From the NCBI RefSeq assembly GCF_946886105.1, contig NZ_CAMPHV010000023.1, forward strand, positions 9,687 to 73,686: a stretch of DNA of 64,000 nt, given 5' to 3'. How positions within the stretch are numbered: position 1 is the stretch's first letter; each line of letters begins with the position of its first letter. Below, piece by piece: positions 49,948 to 58,952 of this stretch. Below the pieces are notes generated by a model. That model saw only the letters and a program-made list of their open reading frames with translations, did not search any database and had not been told where the DNA came from. The stretch is from an uncultured Pseudomonas sp. (GTDB taxonomy: Bacteria; Pseudomonadota; Gammaproteobacteria; Pseudomonadales; Pseudomonadaceae). Made by a program: the position numbers and the translations under genes.

Positions 49948-51548
49948 TGCCCATGATGCAGAAACTACCGCGACGCCTCGGCCTGCTGTTGGGCCTCACC
50001 GCACTGCTGAGCGCCTGCCAGACCTTTACCGACGGCGACCAGCAGCTGTACGAGCAAAGCGCCAAGCTGCTCGACGAAAGCCTGCAGCAGAGCCAAGGCA
50101 AGGTGACGCCGCCGCCCTCGGTGCAAGCCGCGCTGATTCCGCCGTTGAGCGATAGCCATGTTGCCGGCGGGCCGCGTTTCGACGTAGCGGCCAAGGACAT
50201 GCCGGCTCGGGAATTCTTTCTCAGCCTGATGGAAGGCGCCGGGCAGAACCTGGTGGTGCATCCCGAAGTCTCCGGCAGTATCACCTTCAGTTTGCGTCGG
50301 GTGACCCTCGACGAAGTGCTGGCCGCGGTGCGCGACAGCTATGGCTACGACTTCCGTCGCACCAGCTACGGCTACCAGATCCTGCCGAACCGGGCGATCA
50401 CCCGCAGCTACGACCTCAACTACCTGAACCTGCAACGCATCGGTCAGACCGACACCCGGGTCAGCTCCGGTCAGGTCGAGAGCAGCGACAACGGCGACTC
50501 CGGCAACAACGACAGCAATAACAGCAGCAGCGGGCGCTCGGTCACCACCCTCAACGCCAGCCAGGTGAGCACCTCCAGCGATGTCGATTTCTGGCGCGAA
50601 GTGCAGCAGGTGGTGGCCATGATCGTCGGCAACGAGCAGGGCAACAGCGTGGTGGTCAACCCGCAGGCCAGCATGCTGGTGGTGCGCGCCAACAGCACCG
50701 ATCAGGAGAACGTCGCGCGCTTTCTCGAACAGGCGCAGCGCAACCTGCAACGCCAGGTGATTCTGGAAACCAAAATTCTCGAAGTCGAATTGTCCGACGG
50801 CTTTCAGGCCGGGATCAGTTGGGACCAGCTCGGCGGCGATGTCAGCACTTCGCTGGACGGAGCGCTCTTGAACGGGCCGAATGCTATCGACGGGGTGTTC
50901 AGCGGTGTGCTCAGCCTCGGCGACTTCACCGGGCTGATCCAGCTGCTGGAAACCCAGGGCGAGGTGCGGGTGCTGTCCAGCCCGCGGATCTCCACGCTGA
51001 ACAACCAGAAAGCGGTGATCAAGGTCGGCACCGACGAGTTCTTCGTCACCGAAGTGTCGTCGAGCAGCAGCACCACCACCGCGGCCGGCGTTACCGAACC
51101 GACCCAGGACATCACCCTGACGCCGTTCTTCTCCGGCATCTCCCTGGACGTGACGCCGCAGATCGACCAGAACGACAACGTCACCCTGCATATCCGCCCC
51201 ACGGTGAGCCGTGTGCGCGACCAGAACAAGACCATCGTGCTGGGCGACGACAACGTCTTCAACCTGCCCCTGGCGCTGTCCACCACGCGCCAATCCGACT
51301 CCATCGTGCGCGCCCGCAGCGGCCAGGTGGTGGTGATCGGCGGCCTGTTGCAGAACAGCAGCGACAACACCGACGCGGAGATTCCCTGGGCCGGCCGGCT
51401 GCCGCTGGTCGGCAACCTGTTCAAACAGCAGCGCAAATCGCTGCTCAAGAGCGAGCTGGTGATTCTCGTGCGGCCGCAGGTGATCGCCGACGACGTCTGG
51501 CTCGACGAGTTGCGCAAGAGCGCCGAAACCTTCACGGAGCTGAGATAA
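49944..51548 (+). CDS. mshL: MSHA pilus outer-membrane secretin MshL
   Basis: This 534-residue secretin has a lipoprotein-type signal (lipobox LLSAC), an N0/N1 periplasmic region (FFLSLMEGAGQNLVVHPEVSGSITFSL), a Ser/Asn-rich loop (~175-195), and the secretin channel (VRVLSSPRISTLNNQKAVIKVGTDEFFV; RSGQVVVIGGLLQN; VPLVGNLFK equivalent LPLVGNLFKQ). It forms the pilus exit pore. The start overlaps the mshK stop (ATGA). Confidence 0.95.
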   Translation: MMPMMQKLPRRLGLLLGLTALLSACQTFTDGDQQLYEQSAKLLDESLQQSQGKVTPPPSVQAALIPPLSDSHVAGGPRFDVAAKDMPAREFFLSLMEGAGQNLVVHPEVSGSITFSLRRVTLDEVLAAVRDSYGYDFRRTSYGYQILPNRAITRSYDLNYLNLQRIGQTDTRVSSGQVESSDNGDSGNNDSNNSSSGRSVTTLNASQVSTSSDVDFWREVQQVVAMIVGNEQGNSVVVNPQASMLVVRANSTDQENVARFLEQAQRNLQRQVILETKILEVELSDGFQAGISWDQLGGDVSTSLDGALLNGPNAIDGVFSGVLSLGDFTGLIQLLETQGEVRVLSSPRISTLNNQKAVIKVGTDEFFVTEVSSSSSTTTAAGVTEPTQDITLTPFFSGISLDVTPQIDQNDNVTLHIRPTVSRVRDQNKTIVLGDDNVFNLPLALSTTRQSDSIVRARSGQVVVIGGLLQNSSDNTDAEIPWAGRLPLVGNLFKQQRKSLLKSELVILVRPQVIADDVWLDELRKSAETFTELR

Positions 51549-51552
51549 GGCG

Positions 51553-52476
51553 ATGTACCAAGCCTTCTTCGGTCTGGCTGAAAAGCCCTTCGCGCTGACC
51601 CCCAACACCGGCTTTCTGGTGCAGCTGGCGCCGTACCAGGCGTGCCTGAATCTGCTGCGCGTGGCGCTCGCCGAAGGTGAGGGTTTTATCAAGATCACCG
51701 GCGAGGTCGGCACCGGCAAAACCCTGCTGTGCCGCGCCTTGCTGATCGAACTCGACAACCAGGACTATCAAGTCGCCTACCTGCCCAACCCCAGCCTGAA
51801 TCCGGTCGGCCTGCGTCAGGCGTTGGCGCGCGAACTGCACGTCACGGAGGCCGACGGCGCCACCGTGCTGGATGCGCTGCAACGCCGCCTGATCGAGCTG
51901 GCCGCCGCCGGCAAAAGCACTGTGGTGCTGATCGACGAAGCCCAGGCACTGCCGCCGGAAACCCTGGAGGCGCTGCGCCTGCTGACCAACCTGGAAACCC
52001 AGCAAGCCAAGCTGTTGCAGGTGGTGTTGTTCGGCCAGCCGGAGCTGGACGAGACCCTGGCGCGCAACGAGTTCCGCCAATTGCGCCAGCGCATCACCTT
52101 CTCCTATCGGCTACGCCCGCTGGATGTCAAAGACACCACCCGCTATCTGCAAGAACGCCTGGCGGTCGCTGGCTACCGCGGCGAACCCTTGTTCTCGCCG
52201 GCCGCGGTGCGCCGCCTGGTACGCGGCAGCGGCGGCATTCCGCGGTTGCTCAATATCCTCGCGCACAAGGCGTTGATGGCGGCTTACGGCGAAGGCCGAC
52301 GGCAGGTCACCGGCCGCCATATCCGCCGCGCGCAACTGGACACCGAAGGCGCCGAGCCGTTTCTGCGGCGTGGCCCCGCTTGGCTGAGTTGGAGTCTGGT
52401 CGCCGGCAGCCTCTGCGTGCTGGCGCTGGCGGGCGTCTGGTCCTGGTCGCCGGCTTGGCAGGAGTTGCTGCCATGA
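51553..52476 (+). CDS. mshM: MSHA biogenesis ATPase MshM (ExeA-like)
   Basis: This 307-residue protein is an AAA ATPase of the ExeA type: YQAFFGLAEKPFALTPN at the start, Walker A GEVGTGKTLLCRAL, Walker B VVLIDEAQALPPETLEALRLLTNLET. A membrane helix near the C-terminus (~285-305) may anchor it. ExeA relatives help place the secretin through the peptidoglycan. Confidence 0.92.
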   Translation: MYQAFFGLAEKPFALTPNTGFLVQLAPYQACLNLLRVALAEGEGFIKITGEVGTGKTLLCRALLIELDNQDYQVAYLPNPSLNPVGLRQALARELHVTEADGATVLDALQRRLIELAAAGKSTVVLIDEAQALPPETLEALRLLTNLETQQAKLLQVVLFGQPELDETLARNEFRQLRQRITFSYRLRPLDVKDTTRYLQERLAVAGYRGEPLFSPAAVRRLVRGSGGIPRLLNILAHKALMAAYGEGRRQVTGRHIRRAQLDTEGAEPFLRRGPAWLSWSLVAGSLCVLALAGVWSWSPAWQELLP

Positions 52477-53837
52477 GCCTGGTCAACGACATGCTGCGCG
52501 ACCTCGAACAACGCCGCGCCGCGCCGACCGAGCGCCTGCAACTGGACGGCCTGTACGCGGTCGACGAAGCCGCAGCCGCGCGCCGCGAGCGCAACGAGCG
52601 GATTCGCCGCGGTTCGATCTGGTTTATGGCGGTGCTGCTGCTCGCCGTGCTGGTCGGCCTGATGCTCGGCAAGGTGATGCGCACCTATGGCCCGCTCAAG
52701 CCCAGCGTTGAGGCGCCGGTGGCTGCACCTGCAGTGTTGCCCGCGCCCGCGCAATTGCTTGAAGTCCTGCCGCAACACGATAGCCGTGGCCTGATCCTGC
52801 AATTGCTGCTGGATCGCTCGGTCGGCTACCAGCGCACCGAGGAAAGCGGCGCGGTCAGCTTGCGTCTGAGCGGCGTGCGGATGGATGGCGAAGCCCAGCG
52901 CGGGCAGGTCCGCCGCGAGGGCAACAGCCTGTCCTGGCGAGTCGAGTCGCGCGGCGACGATGTACAGATACTGCTCGTCGGTTTGGCCGACAGCCTGGTG
53001 GTGCGCGACCGCCTGGAGCCGGCCGGCGACCGCTGGCTGTTATGGATCGAAGTGCCCCTGAACGCGGATCCGGCCGAAACCGCAGCCGAAGAGCCGGCGG
53101 CGCTCGATCAACTGCCGGTCGCCGCCGTGCCGACCGAACCCACGGACGAAGTTCCGGATTGGCTCAGCGCCCCCGTCGCCCCCGCCGATGCCCCGGCGGC
53201 GCCGGCACCCGAGCAGGCGCCGGTTGCTGCGCCGCCGCCAACGGGCCCGCCGCAGGTGAAGATCGAACCTTACCGGGCGGACCCCCTGACCCTGGCGCGC
53301 CAGGCCCTGCAGGACGGCGATTACCCGGGCGCGATCCGCCAACTGGAAGCCTTGCAGGCCAGCCGCGGCAACGATCCGGAGGTGACCCGCTGGTTGGCCC
53401 GCGCCTACCTGGGCGGCGGCGAACAGGCGCGTCTGCTCGAATGGTTGCCGGGTCGGCTGGAACTGATGCCCGACGACAGTGAACTGCGTTTGCTGCTCGG
53501 ACGGGCGCAATTGCAGGTCGGCGACAGCCAGGGTGCGATCGCCACCCTGGAGCGCAACGCGCCGCCGCTGGTGCGTGAGCCGACCTACCATGCATTGCTC
53601 GCGGCCGCTTACCAGCAAACCGCGCAATGGCGCGAGAGCGCCGCGCTTTATCAGCGCCTCAGCGAATTGCGGCCGCAGCAGGCCACCTGGCAGTTGGGCC
53701 TGGCGATCGCCCTGGAGCAACTCGACCAGCCATCCGTGGCCGCTCGGCATTATCGCTTGGCCCTGCAAGGCGCGGGGCTGGACGACAGCGCCCGGCGCTT
53801 CGCCAGTGAACGCGCAGCAGCGCTAGGAGACCGTTGA
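52473..53837 (+). CDS. mshN: MSHA biogenesis protein MshN (TPR protein)
   Basis: This 454-residue membrane protein has MSLVNDMLRDLEQRR at the start, a membrane helix (~50-68), a Pro/Ala-rich linker (~190-265), and a periplasmic TPR region (~270-450: PLTLARQALQDGDYPGAIRQLEAL, AAAYQQTAQWRESAALYQRLSEL). ATG 52473 overlaps the mshM stop; the open frame upstream is a shadow. Probably an assembly scaffold. Confidence 0.9.
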   Translation: MSLVNDMLRDLEQRRAAPTERLQLDGLYAVDEAAAARRERNERIRRGSIWFMAVLLLAVLVGLMLGKVMRTYGPLKPSVEAPVAAPAVLPAPAQLLEVLPQHDSRGLILQLLLDRSVGYQRTEESGAVSLRLSGVRMDGEAQRGQVRREGNSLSWRVESRGDDVQILLVGLADSLVVRDRLEPAGDRWLLWIEVPLNADPAETAAEEPAALDQLPVAAVPTEPTDEVPDWLSAPVAPADAPAAPAPEQAPVAAPPPTGPPQVKIEPYRADPLTLARQALQDGDYPGAIRQLEALQASRGNDPEVTRWLARAYLGGGEQARLLEWLPGRLELMPDDSELRLLLGRAQLQVGDSQGAIATLERNAPPLVREPTYHALLAAAYQQTAQWRESAALYQRLSELRPQQATWQLGLAIALEQLDQPSVAARHYRLALQGAGLDDSARRFASERAAALGDR

Positions 53838-55561
53838 TGGCCCAGGGAGACGTGCGGCAGAACAAACTGCGCCTCGGCGATTTGCTGATTCAGGCCGGGC
53901 TGATCGACGACAGCCAGTTGCAACAGGCCTTGCAGGAGCAGAAGCGCAGCGGCTCCAAGCTCGGCCGCACGGTGGTCGACCTCGGTTTCATCGACGAGGT
54001 GCGCCTGCTCACGGCGCTGTCCGAGCAGCTGAAGATTCCCTTTATCGATCTCAAACACTTCAAGTTCGACAACGCCCTGGTGCAGACCCTGCCCGAAGCG
54101 GTGGCGCGGCGTTTCCGCGTGATCGTGCTGTCGCGCGAAGGCGGCGGCCTGCTGGTCGGCATGTCCGACCCGCTCGACCTGTTCGCCCTCGACGAGATGG
54201 AGCGCATCCTCAAGCTCCGGGTACAACCGGCGGTGGTGCGCGAAGCCGAGCTGCTGGCGACCCTGGACACCGTGTACCGGCGCACCAGTCAGATCGCCTC
54301 GATCGCCGGCGAGCTGGAAGGCGAACTCAAGGACAGCGACTTCGACCTGTCCAAACTCGGCGCCGACAACAACACCGAGGCGCCGGTGGTGCGCCTGCTG
54401 CAAACGCTGTTCGAAGACGCGGTGCAGATGAAGGCTTCGGATATCCATATCGAGCCCGACGAAGGCGTGGTGCGCATCCGCCAGCGCATCGACGGCGTGC
54501 TCAACGAACAGGTGATGAAGGAGGCGCGGGTCGCCTCGGCGCTGGTCATGCGCCTGAAGATCATGTCCGGCCTGGATATCTCGGAAAAGCGCCTGCCCCA
54601 GGACGGCCGCTTCAATATCCGGGTCAAGGGCCGCAATATCGATGTGCGGGTCTCGACCATGCCGGTGCAGTTCGGCGAGTCGGTGGTGATGCGCTTGCTC
54701 GACCAGAGTGGCGGCGTCGCCAGCCTCGACGCCAGCGGCATGCCGGCGGATATGCTGGTGCGCTTCCGTCGCCTGTTGCAGCGGCCGTTCGGCCTGGTGC
54801 TGGTTACCGGCCCCACCGGTTCCGGTAAAACCACCACGCTGTATGCCGGGCTCGCCGAGTTGAACAGCCCGGAGAAAAAGATCATCACCGTGGAAGACCC
54901 GGTGGAATACCGCCTGCCGCGGGTCAACCAGGTGCAGGTCAACGCCAAAATCGACCTGAGCTTTGCCCGCGTACTGCGCGCCGCCCTGCGTCAGGACCCG
55001 GACATCGTGCTGATCGGCGAGATGCGCGACCAGGAAACCGCCGAGATCGGCCTGCGCGCCGCGCTGACCGGCCACCTGGTGCTCTCCACCCTGCACACCA
55101 ACGACGCCCTGACCTCGGCCATGCGCCTGGTCGACATGGGCGCCGAACCTTTCCTGGTGGCCACGGCCCTCAATGCCGTACTGGCTCAGCGCCTGGTGCG
55201 CCGGGTCTGCGAAAACTGCATGGAGGAACATCAGCCCGAGCCGCGCCAGCTGGTCTGGTTGGAATCGCTGTACGGTGCGCCTCTGGCCGGGCGCGGCTTC
55301 AAGCGCGGTGCCGGTTGCCACCGCTGCCACAACACCGGCTATGCCGGGCGTATCGGCGTATACGAACTGCTGGAGCTGGACGAGGGCATGATCGCCGCGC
55401 TACGACGCAACGACCCGCAAGGCTTCGCCGAAGCGGCCCAGGTCAGCGCCCATTACCGGCCGCTGGCCACCTGCGCACTGGACTACGCCCTGGCCGGGGT
55501 GACCAGCATCGAGGAAGTGCTGAAAGTCTGCGCCACTCTGACCGATGAGGTCGTGGCCTGA
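53837..55561 (+). CDS. mshE: MSHA pilus extension ATPase MshE
   Basis: This 574-residue GspE/PilB-type ATPase polymerises the pilus. It has the MshEN N-terminal domain (KLRLGDLLIQAGLIDDSQLQQALQEQKRSGSKLGRTVVDLGFI), which in V. cholerae binds cyclic di-GMP through two RLGxxL-type motifs like those seen here. The catalytic part has Walker A GPTGSGKTTTLY, the Asp box, and the zinc-binding cysteines CENCMEEHQ and CHRCHN. No retraction ATPase is encoded within the visible locus. Confidence 0.95.
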   Translation: MAQGDVRQNKLRLGDLLIQAGLIDDSQLQQALQEQKRSGSKLGRTVVDLGFIDEVRLLTALSEQLKIPFIDLKHFKFDNALVQTLPEAVARRFRVIVLSREGGGLLVGMSDPLDLFALDEMERILKLRVQPAVVREAELLATLDTVYRRTSQIASIAGELEGELKDSDFDLSKLGADNNTEAPVVRLLQTLFEDAVQMKASDIHIEPDEGVVRIRQRIDGVLNEQVMKEARVASALVMRLKIMSGLDISEKRLPQDGRFNIRVKGRNIDVRVSTMPVQFGESVVMRLLDQSGGVASLDASGMPADMLVRFRRLLQRPFGLVLVTGPTGSGKTTTLYAGLAELNSPEKKIITVEDPVEYRLPRVNQVQVNAKIDLSFARVLRAALRQDPDIVLIGEMRDQETAEIGLRAALTGHLVLSTLHTNDALTSAMRLVDMGAEPFLVATALNAVLAQRLVRRVCENCMEEHQPEPRQLVWLESLYGAPLAGRGFKRGAGCHRCHNTGYAGRIGVYELLELDEGMIAALRRNDPQGFAEAAQVSAHYRPLATCALDYALAGVTSIEEVLKVCATLTDEVVA

Positions 55562-55576
55562 TGCTGGCGCCTGGCC

Positions 55577-55626
55577 GTAGCCCGGATGCAATCCGGGAAA
55601 TCCACCACGGATTGCATCCGGGCTAC
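55577..55626. repeat. REP hairpin inside the msh operon
   Basis: A perfect 18-bp inverted repeat (GTAGCCCGGATGCAATCC and its complement) lies 15 bp after the mshE stop. Same family as 25079 and 34256. Confidence 0.92.
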
Positions 55627-55635
55627 GGGAGCTGT

Positions 55636-55704
55636 GTAGGGTGGATGACGCCTTTTTCATCCACCACCGCAGTCGGTGGATGGGTGAAGCGTCATCCACC
55701 CTAC
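55636..55704. repeat. Second palindromic repeat inside the msh operon
   Basis: This 69-bp element has perfect 15-bp ends (GTAGGGTGGATGACG and its complement) and an inner hairpin (TCATCCACC/GGTGGATG). It is related to the element at 6811-6960. It ends 35 bp before mshG. Confidence 0.9.
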
Positions 55705-55739
55705 CAAACCGGCGGCCTTGCTGTGGGGGCGTTATTGCC

Positions 55740-56978
55740 ATGAGCCAGTTCCGCTATACCGGTCGCGACGCCCAGGGCGGCAAGATCAGCGGTAGCCGCG
55801 AAAGCGCTTCCGCCGACAGCCTGGCCAGCGAACTGCTGGCGGAAAAAATCACCCCATTGCAGATCGAGCAGCAGGCCGCCCAAGGCGACAGTGTCGATGT
55901 GATGGCGATGTTCAAAGAAGCCATGCGCAGCAAGAAGGTCGAGCTGGACGAACTGATCATCTTCTGCCGGCAGATGTACAGCCTGAGCAAGGCCGGGGTG
56001 CCGATCATCCGCGCCATCGGCGGCCTGGCCGAATCCCACCGTAACCAGTTCTTCCGCGAAGTGCTGCAGGAGGTGCGCGGCGATCTGGAAGGCGGCATGA
56101 GCATGGCGGTCTCGCTCAACGCCCACCCCAAGGTGTTCAACACCCTGTTTATCAGCATGATCAGCGTCGGCGAAAACACCGGTCAGCTCGACCAGGCGTT
56201 CAAGCAGCTATCCGGCTATCTGGAGATGGAGCGCGAGACGCGCAAGCGGATCAAACAGGCCACCCGCTACCCGCTGTTCGTGATGTCGGCGATGGCGGTG
56301 GCGCTGGTGGTGATCAACATGTTCGTGATCCCGGCGTTCGCCAAGGTATTCGAGCAGTTCCGCGCCGAATTGCCGCTGCCCACGCGCATTCTGATCGGCA
56401 CCTCGCAGTTCTTTCAGGACTACTGGTGGCTGATGTTGATCATTCTGGTCGGCGCCATTTTCGCCTTTATCAAATGGAAGGAAACCGACGCCGGCGCGCT
56501 CAAGTGGGACCAGATCAAACTGCGCCTGCCGATCGTCGGCGGGGTGTTCGAGCGTATTGCCCTGGCCCGCTTCACCCGCACCTTCGCGATGATGTACCGG
56601 GCCGGTGTGCCGCTGCTGCAAACCCTGTCGATCAACAGCGCCACGGTCGGTAACCGCTATATCGGCCAGGCCATCCTCGGCATGCGCGAGGGCGTGGAGC
56701 GCGGCGAAGCGCTTACCAGCACCGCCTCCGCCAGCGGCCTGTTCACCCCGCTGGTGCTGCAGATGGTCGCGGTGGGCGAGGAAACCGGCGCGCTGGACGA
56801 CCTGTTTATCGAAGTCGCGGATTTTTACGAGCAGGAAGTGGATTACGACCTCAAGCAACTGGCCGACGCCATCGAGCCAATTTTGATCGTGGCCATGGGC
56901 GTGCTGGTGCTGATTCTTGCGCTTGGGGTGTTTTTGCCGATGTGGGAACTGTCCTCGGCGGCCCGGGGCGGGCGGTGA
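55740..56978 (+). CDS. mshG: MSHA inner-membrane platform protein MshG
   Basis: This 412-residue GspF/PilC-type polytopic protein has two copies of the T2SSF domain (FCRQMYSLSKAGVPIIRAIGGLAES; FTRTFAMMYRAGVPLLQTLSINS) and membrane helices near residues 175-200, 220-245 and 380-402. It works with MshE to extrude pilin. ATG 55740 (MSQFRYTGRDAQG) is the family start; the open frame upstream runs through the repeat and is not coding. Confidence 0.94.
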   Translation: MSQFRYTGRDAQGGKISGSRESASADSLASELLAEKITPLQIEQQAAQGDSVDVMAMFKEAMRSKKVELDELIIFCRQMYSLSKAGVPIIRAIGGLAESHRNQFFREVLQEVRGDLEGGMSMAVSLNAHPKVFNTLFISMISVGENTGQLDQAFKQLSGYLEMERETRKRIKQATRYPLFVMSAMAVALVVINMFVIPAFAKVFEQFRAELPLPTRILIGTSQFFQDYWWLMLIILVGAIFAFIKWKETDAGALKWDQIKLRLPIVGGVFERIALARFTRTFAMMYRAGVPLLQTLSINSATVGNRYIGQAILGMREGVERGEALTSTASASGLFTPLVLQMVAVGEETGALDDLFIEVADFYEQEVDYDLKQLADAIEPILIVAMGVLVLILALGVFLPMWELSSAARGGR

Positions 56979-57493
56979 ACCCGGATTACGGCGTCGACGG
57001 CCAGGTGCGTCTGGCGCGGCGCTGGGGGCGGGCGATCAGCGGCCTGATCCTGCTCGGCCTGGTGCTGACCATGGCCTGGAAGATCGCCCAGGTCAGTGAA
57101 GCGCGGGCGGTGCAGGCCACCCGCGAACACCTGGCGGCCAGCCTCAACAGCCTGGCGGCCGAACATATTGCGAAAGACCAGACGCTGGACCCGGCCTGGA
57201 GCAGGAAGAACCCGTTCGTGCTGCTGCGTTGGCAGCAGAGCGACTACTGCGGCGAACTGGCCGCAGGCGACAAACCGCGCAGCGGCTGCTGGTACTGGCT
57301 GCCGGCCGAGGCCTGGGTGTTGTACCAGGCGCGGTTCAGCGACGGATGGTCATCGGGGCAGGGCGAAATGCAGGCTTATCGGCTGGTGCTGCTCAAGGGC
57401 GGAATGCCAACAGGGTCACATTTGCTGCAAGATGTAATCGCCCTCGAACTGGAAGCGGTACCCGCGGCGGAGTTGGCCGCACAGGACTGGTAA
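56975..57493 (+). CDS. mshF: MSHA biogenesis protein MshF
   Basis: This 172-residue protein has one N-terminal membrane helix (~16-34, AISGLILLGLVLTMAWKIA) and a periplasmic domain with a cysteine pair (SDYCGELAAGDKPRSGCWYWLP). Position between mshG and the pilins, and the topology, fit MshF, whose precise role is not established. The likely start is GTG 56975, overlapping the mshG stop (GTGA). Confidence 0.82.
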   Translation: MNPDYGVDGQVRLARRWGRAISGLILLGLVLTMAWKIAQVSEARAVQATREHLAASLNSLAAEHIAKDQTLDPAWSRKNPFVLLRWQQSDYCGELAAGDKPRSGCWYWLPAEAWVLYQARFSDGWSSGQGEMQAYRLVLLKGGMPTGSHLLQDVIALELEAVPAAELAAQDW

Positions 57494-57506
57494 CTGAGGA
57501 GGCAAT

Positions 57507-58019
57507 ATGCAGAGCAAAAAGAGAAGCGCAGGTTTCACCATGATCGAGCTGGTGGTGGTGATCGCCATCCTCGGCATCCTCGCTGCCGTGGCCTTGCCGC
57601 GGTTTATCAATGTGTCCGACCAGGCCCACGAATCTGCGGTCAAGGGTGCCGGTGGCGCACTGGCCTCCGCCGTGCTGCTGGTGCGCGCGCAGTGGGAGGT
57701 CAATCGCAACAGCGGCACGGCCACGCCGAACCTTAACGTTGCCGGTTTCGGCGCGAATAACGTCGACGTCAATACCGCCGGTTGGCCGGTAGGTATCGAC
57801 GATGGCGCGACCATCGGCAGCGCCGCGGATTGCCTGGCAATCTGGAATAACGTGCTGCAAGGCTCGGCGCCGACCGTGGCCACGGCAACCGGCAGCGACT
57901 ATCAAGTAACCCGCGCGGGGCAGGTCTGTACCTATACGTACCAGTTGCAGAACGTCAACGACACCATCACCTACGACGCGGCCAACGGTACCGTGGTGAC
58001 GGTCTTTACTACGCCTTAA
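57507..58019 (+). CDS. mshB: MSHA minor pilin MshB
   Basis: This 170-residue type IV prepilin has a basic leader and the cleavage/assembly motif G-FTMIELVVVIAILGILAAVALPRF with Glu5. The globular domain holds two cysteines (DCLAIWNN and QVCTYTY) that may form a disulfide. It lies directly before mshA in the canonical order. Processing would need a prepilin peptidase (PilD type) encoded elsewhere. Confidence 0.88.
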   Translation: MQSKKRSAGFTMIELVVVIAILGILAAVALPRFINVSDQAHESAVKGAGGALASAVLLVRAQWEVNRNSGTATPNLNVAGFGANNVDVNTAGWPVGIDDGATIGSAADCLAIWNNVLQGSAPTVATATGSDYQVTRAGQVCTYTYQLQNVNDTITYDAANGTVVTVFTTP

Positions 58020-58050
58020 TGGCCCAATCAGCAGTAGAGAGGATGTAACG

Positions 58051-58503
58051 ATGAACAAACAACAAAGCGGTTTCACCCTGATCGAGCTGATTATGGTGAT
58101 TGTGATTCTCGGGATTTTGGCGGCGTTTGCGTTGCCGCGGTTCGTCAATCTTGGTGGAGATGCGCGTGCGGCGACTGTGCAAGGTGCTTTCGGCTCGGTC
58201 AAGGCTGCATCGGCGCTGGCTCATGCCTCCTGGCTTGCCAAAAATAACGCAGCGCTTACCAGCATCACTGTCGAAGGCGGTACGGTGACCATGATAGCCA
58301 CCAGCGGATACCCTGCAGCAGCCTCGATCGCCGATGCGTCAGGCGTGACAGCGGCAGACTTCACCATCGCAACCGCAGCGGGCGTCACAACCATGAGAGC
58401 GAATGGCGCCACCACTCCGGCCAGCTGCCAAGTCAGCTACACTGAGCCAGCCGCCAGTGCTGGCGCGGTGCCGACCATCTCGGTCGTTGTCAGCGGCTGC
58501 TGA
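58051..58503 (+). CDS. mshA: MSHA major pilin MshA
   Basis: This 150-residue prepilin has the leader MNKQQSG and the mature start FTLIELIMVIVILGILAAFALPRF with Glu5. The C-terminal disulfide loop lies between ASCQVSYTE and the final SGC. Its strong GAGAGG ribosome site fits high expression. GC and codon use drop compared with neighbours, as often seen for exposed pilins under diversifying selection. Confidence 0.9.
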   Translation: MNKQQSGFTLIELIMVIVILGILAAFALPRFVNLGGDARAATVQGAFGSVKAASALAHASWLAKNNAALTSITVEGGTVTMIATSGYPAAASIADASGVTAADFTIATAAGVTTMRANGATTPASCQVSYTEPAASAGAVPTISVVVSGC

Positions 58504-58508
58504 CTGCG

Positions 58509-58952
58509 ATGCAGCGTGGCTTCACCCTGGTCGAGCTGATAATGGTGATGGTCATCATCGGAATCCTCGCCGCCGTAGTGGGGCCGCGCTTTTTCGATCG
58601 GCAGGTATTCGATGAGCGCCTGTTTTTCGAGGAAAGCCTGACCGCCGTGCGCTATGGGCAAAAGCTGGCGGTGGCCAGCGGTTGCCGGATTCGCGCGCAG
58701 GTCGATGCCAGTGGCTATGCGCTGTCCTACGCTGCGGCGTGCGGCGGTGTGGCCGCCGGTGCCGCGGTTGGGCATCCGTCCGGTGGCGACTATGCCGCGG
58801 ACAATTCTCAAGCCGTTACGGTGACGCCCGCCCTGGACGTTACCTTCGATTCCCTTGGCGCGGCCAGCGGGGCGGCCAATACGGCTACCTTCGGCGGCGC
58901 TTTTACCCTGAACGTGCATCCGGCCACCGGCTTTATCGAGACAACCCCATGA
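58509..58952 (+). CDS. mshC: MSHA minor pilin MshC
   Basis: This 147-residue prepilin has a very short leader (MQRG) before FTLVELIMVMVIIGILAAVVGPRFF with Glu5. It starts 5 bp after the mshA stop. It is probably one of the tip-forming minor pilins with MshD, MshO and MshP. Confidence 0.9.
   Translation: MQRGFTLVELIMVMVIIGILAAVVGPRFFDRQVFDERLFFEESLTAVRYGQKLAVASGCRIRAQVDASGYALSYAAACGGVAAGAAVGHPSGGDYAADNSQAVTVTPALDVTFDSLGAASGAANTATFGGAFTLNVHPATGFIETTP

Noticed and set aside
49965..51758. Minus-strand open frame of 597 codons opposite mshL and the start of mshM
   Set aside because: Shadow of the secretin gene. It crosses two real genes and has typical antisense composition.
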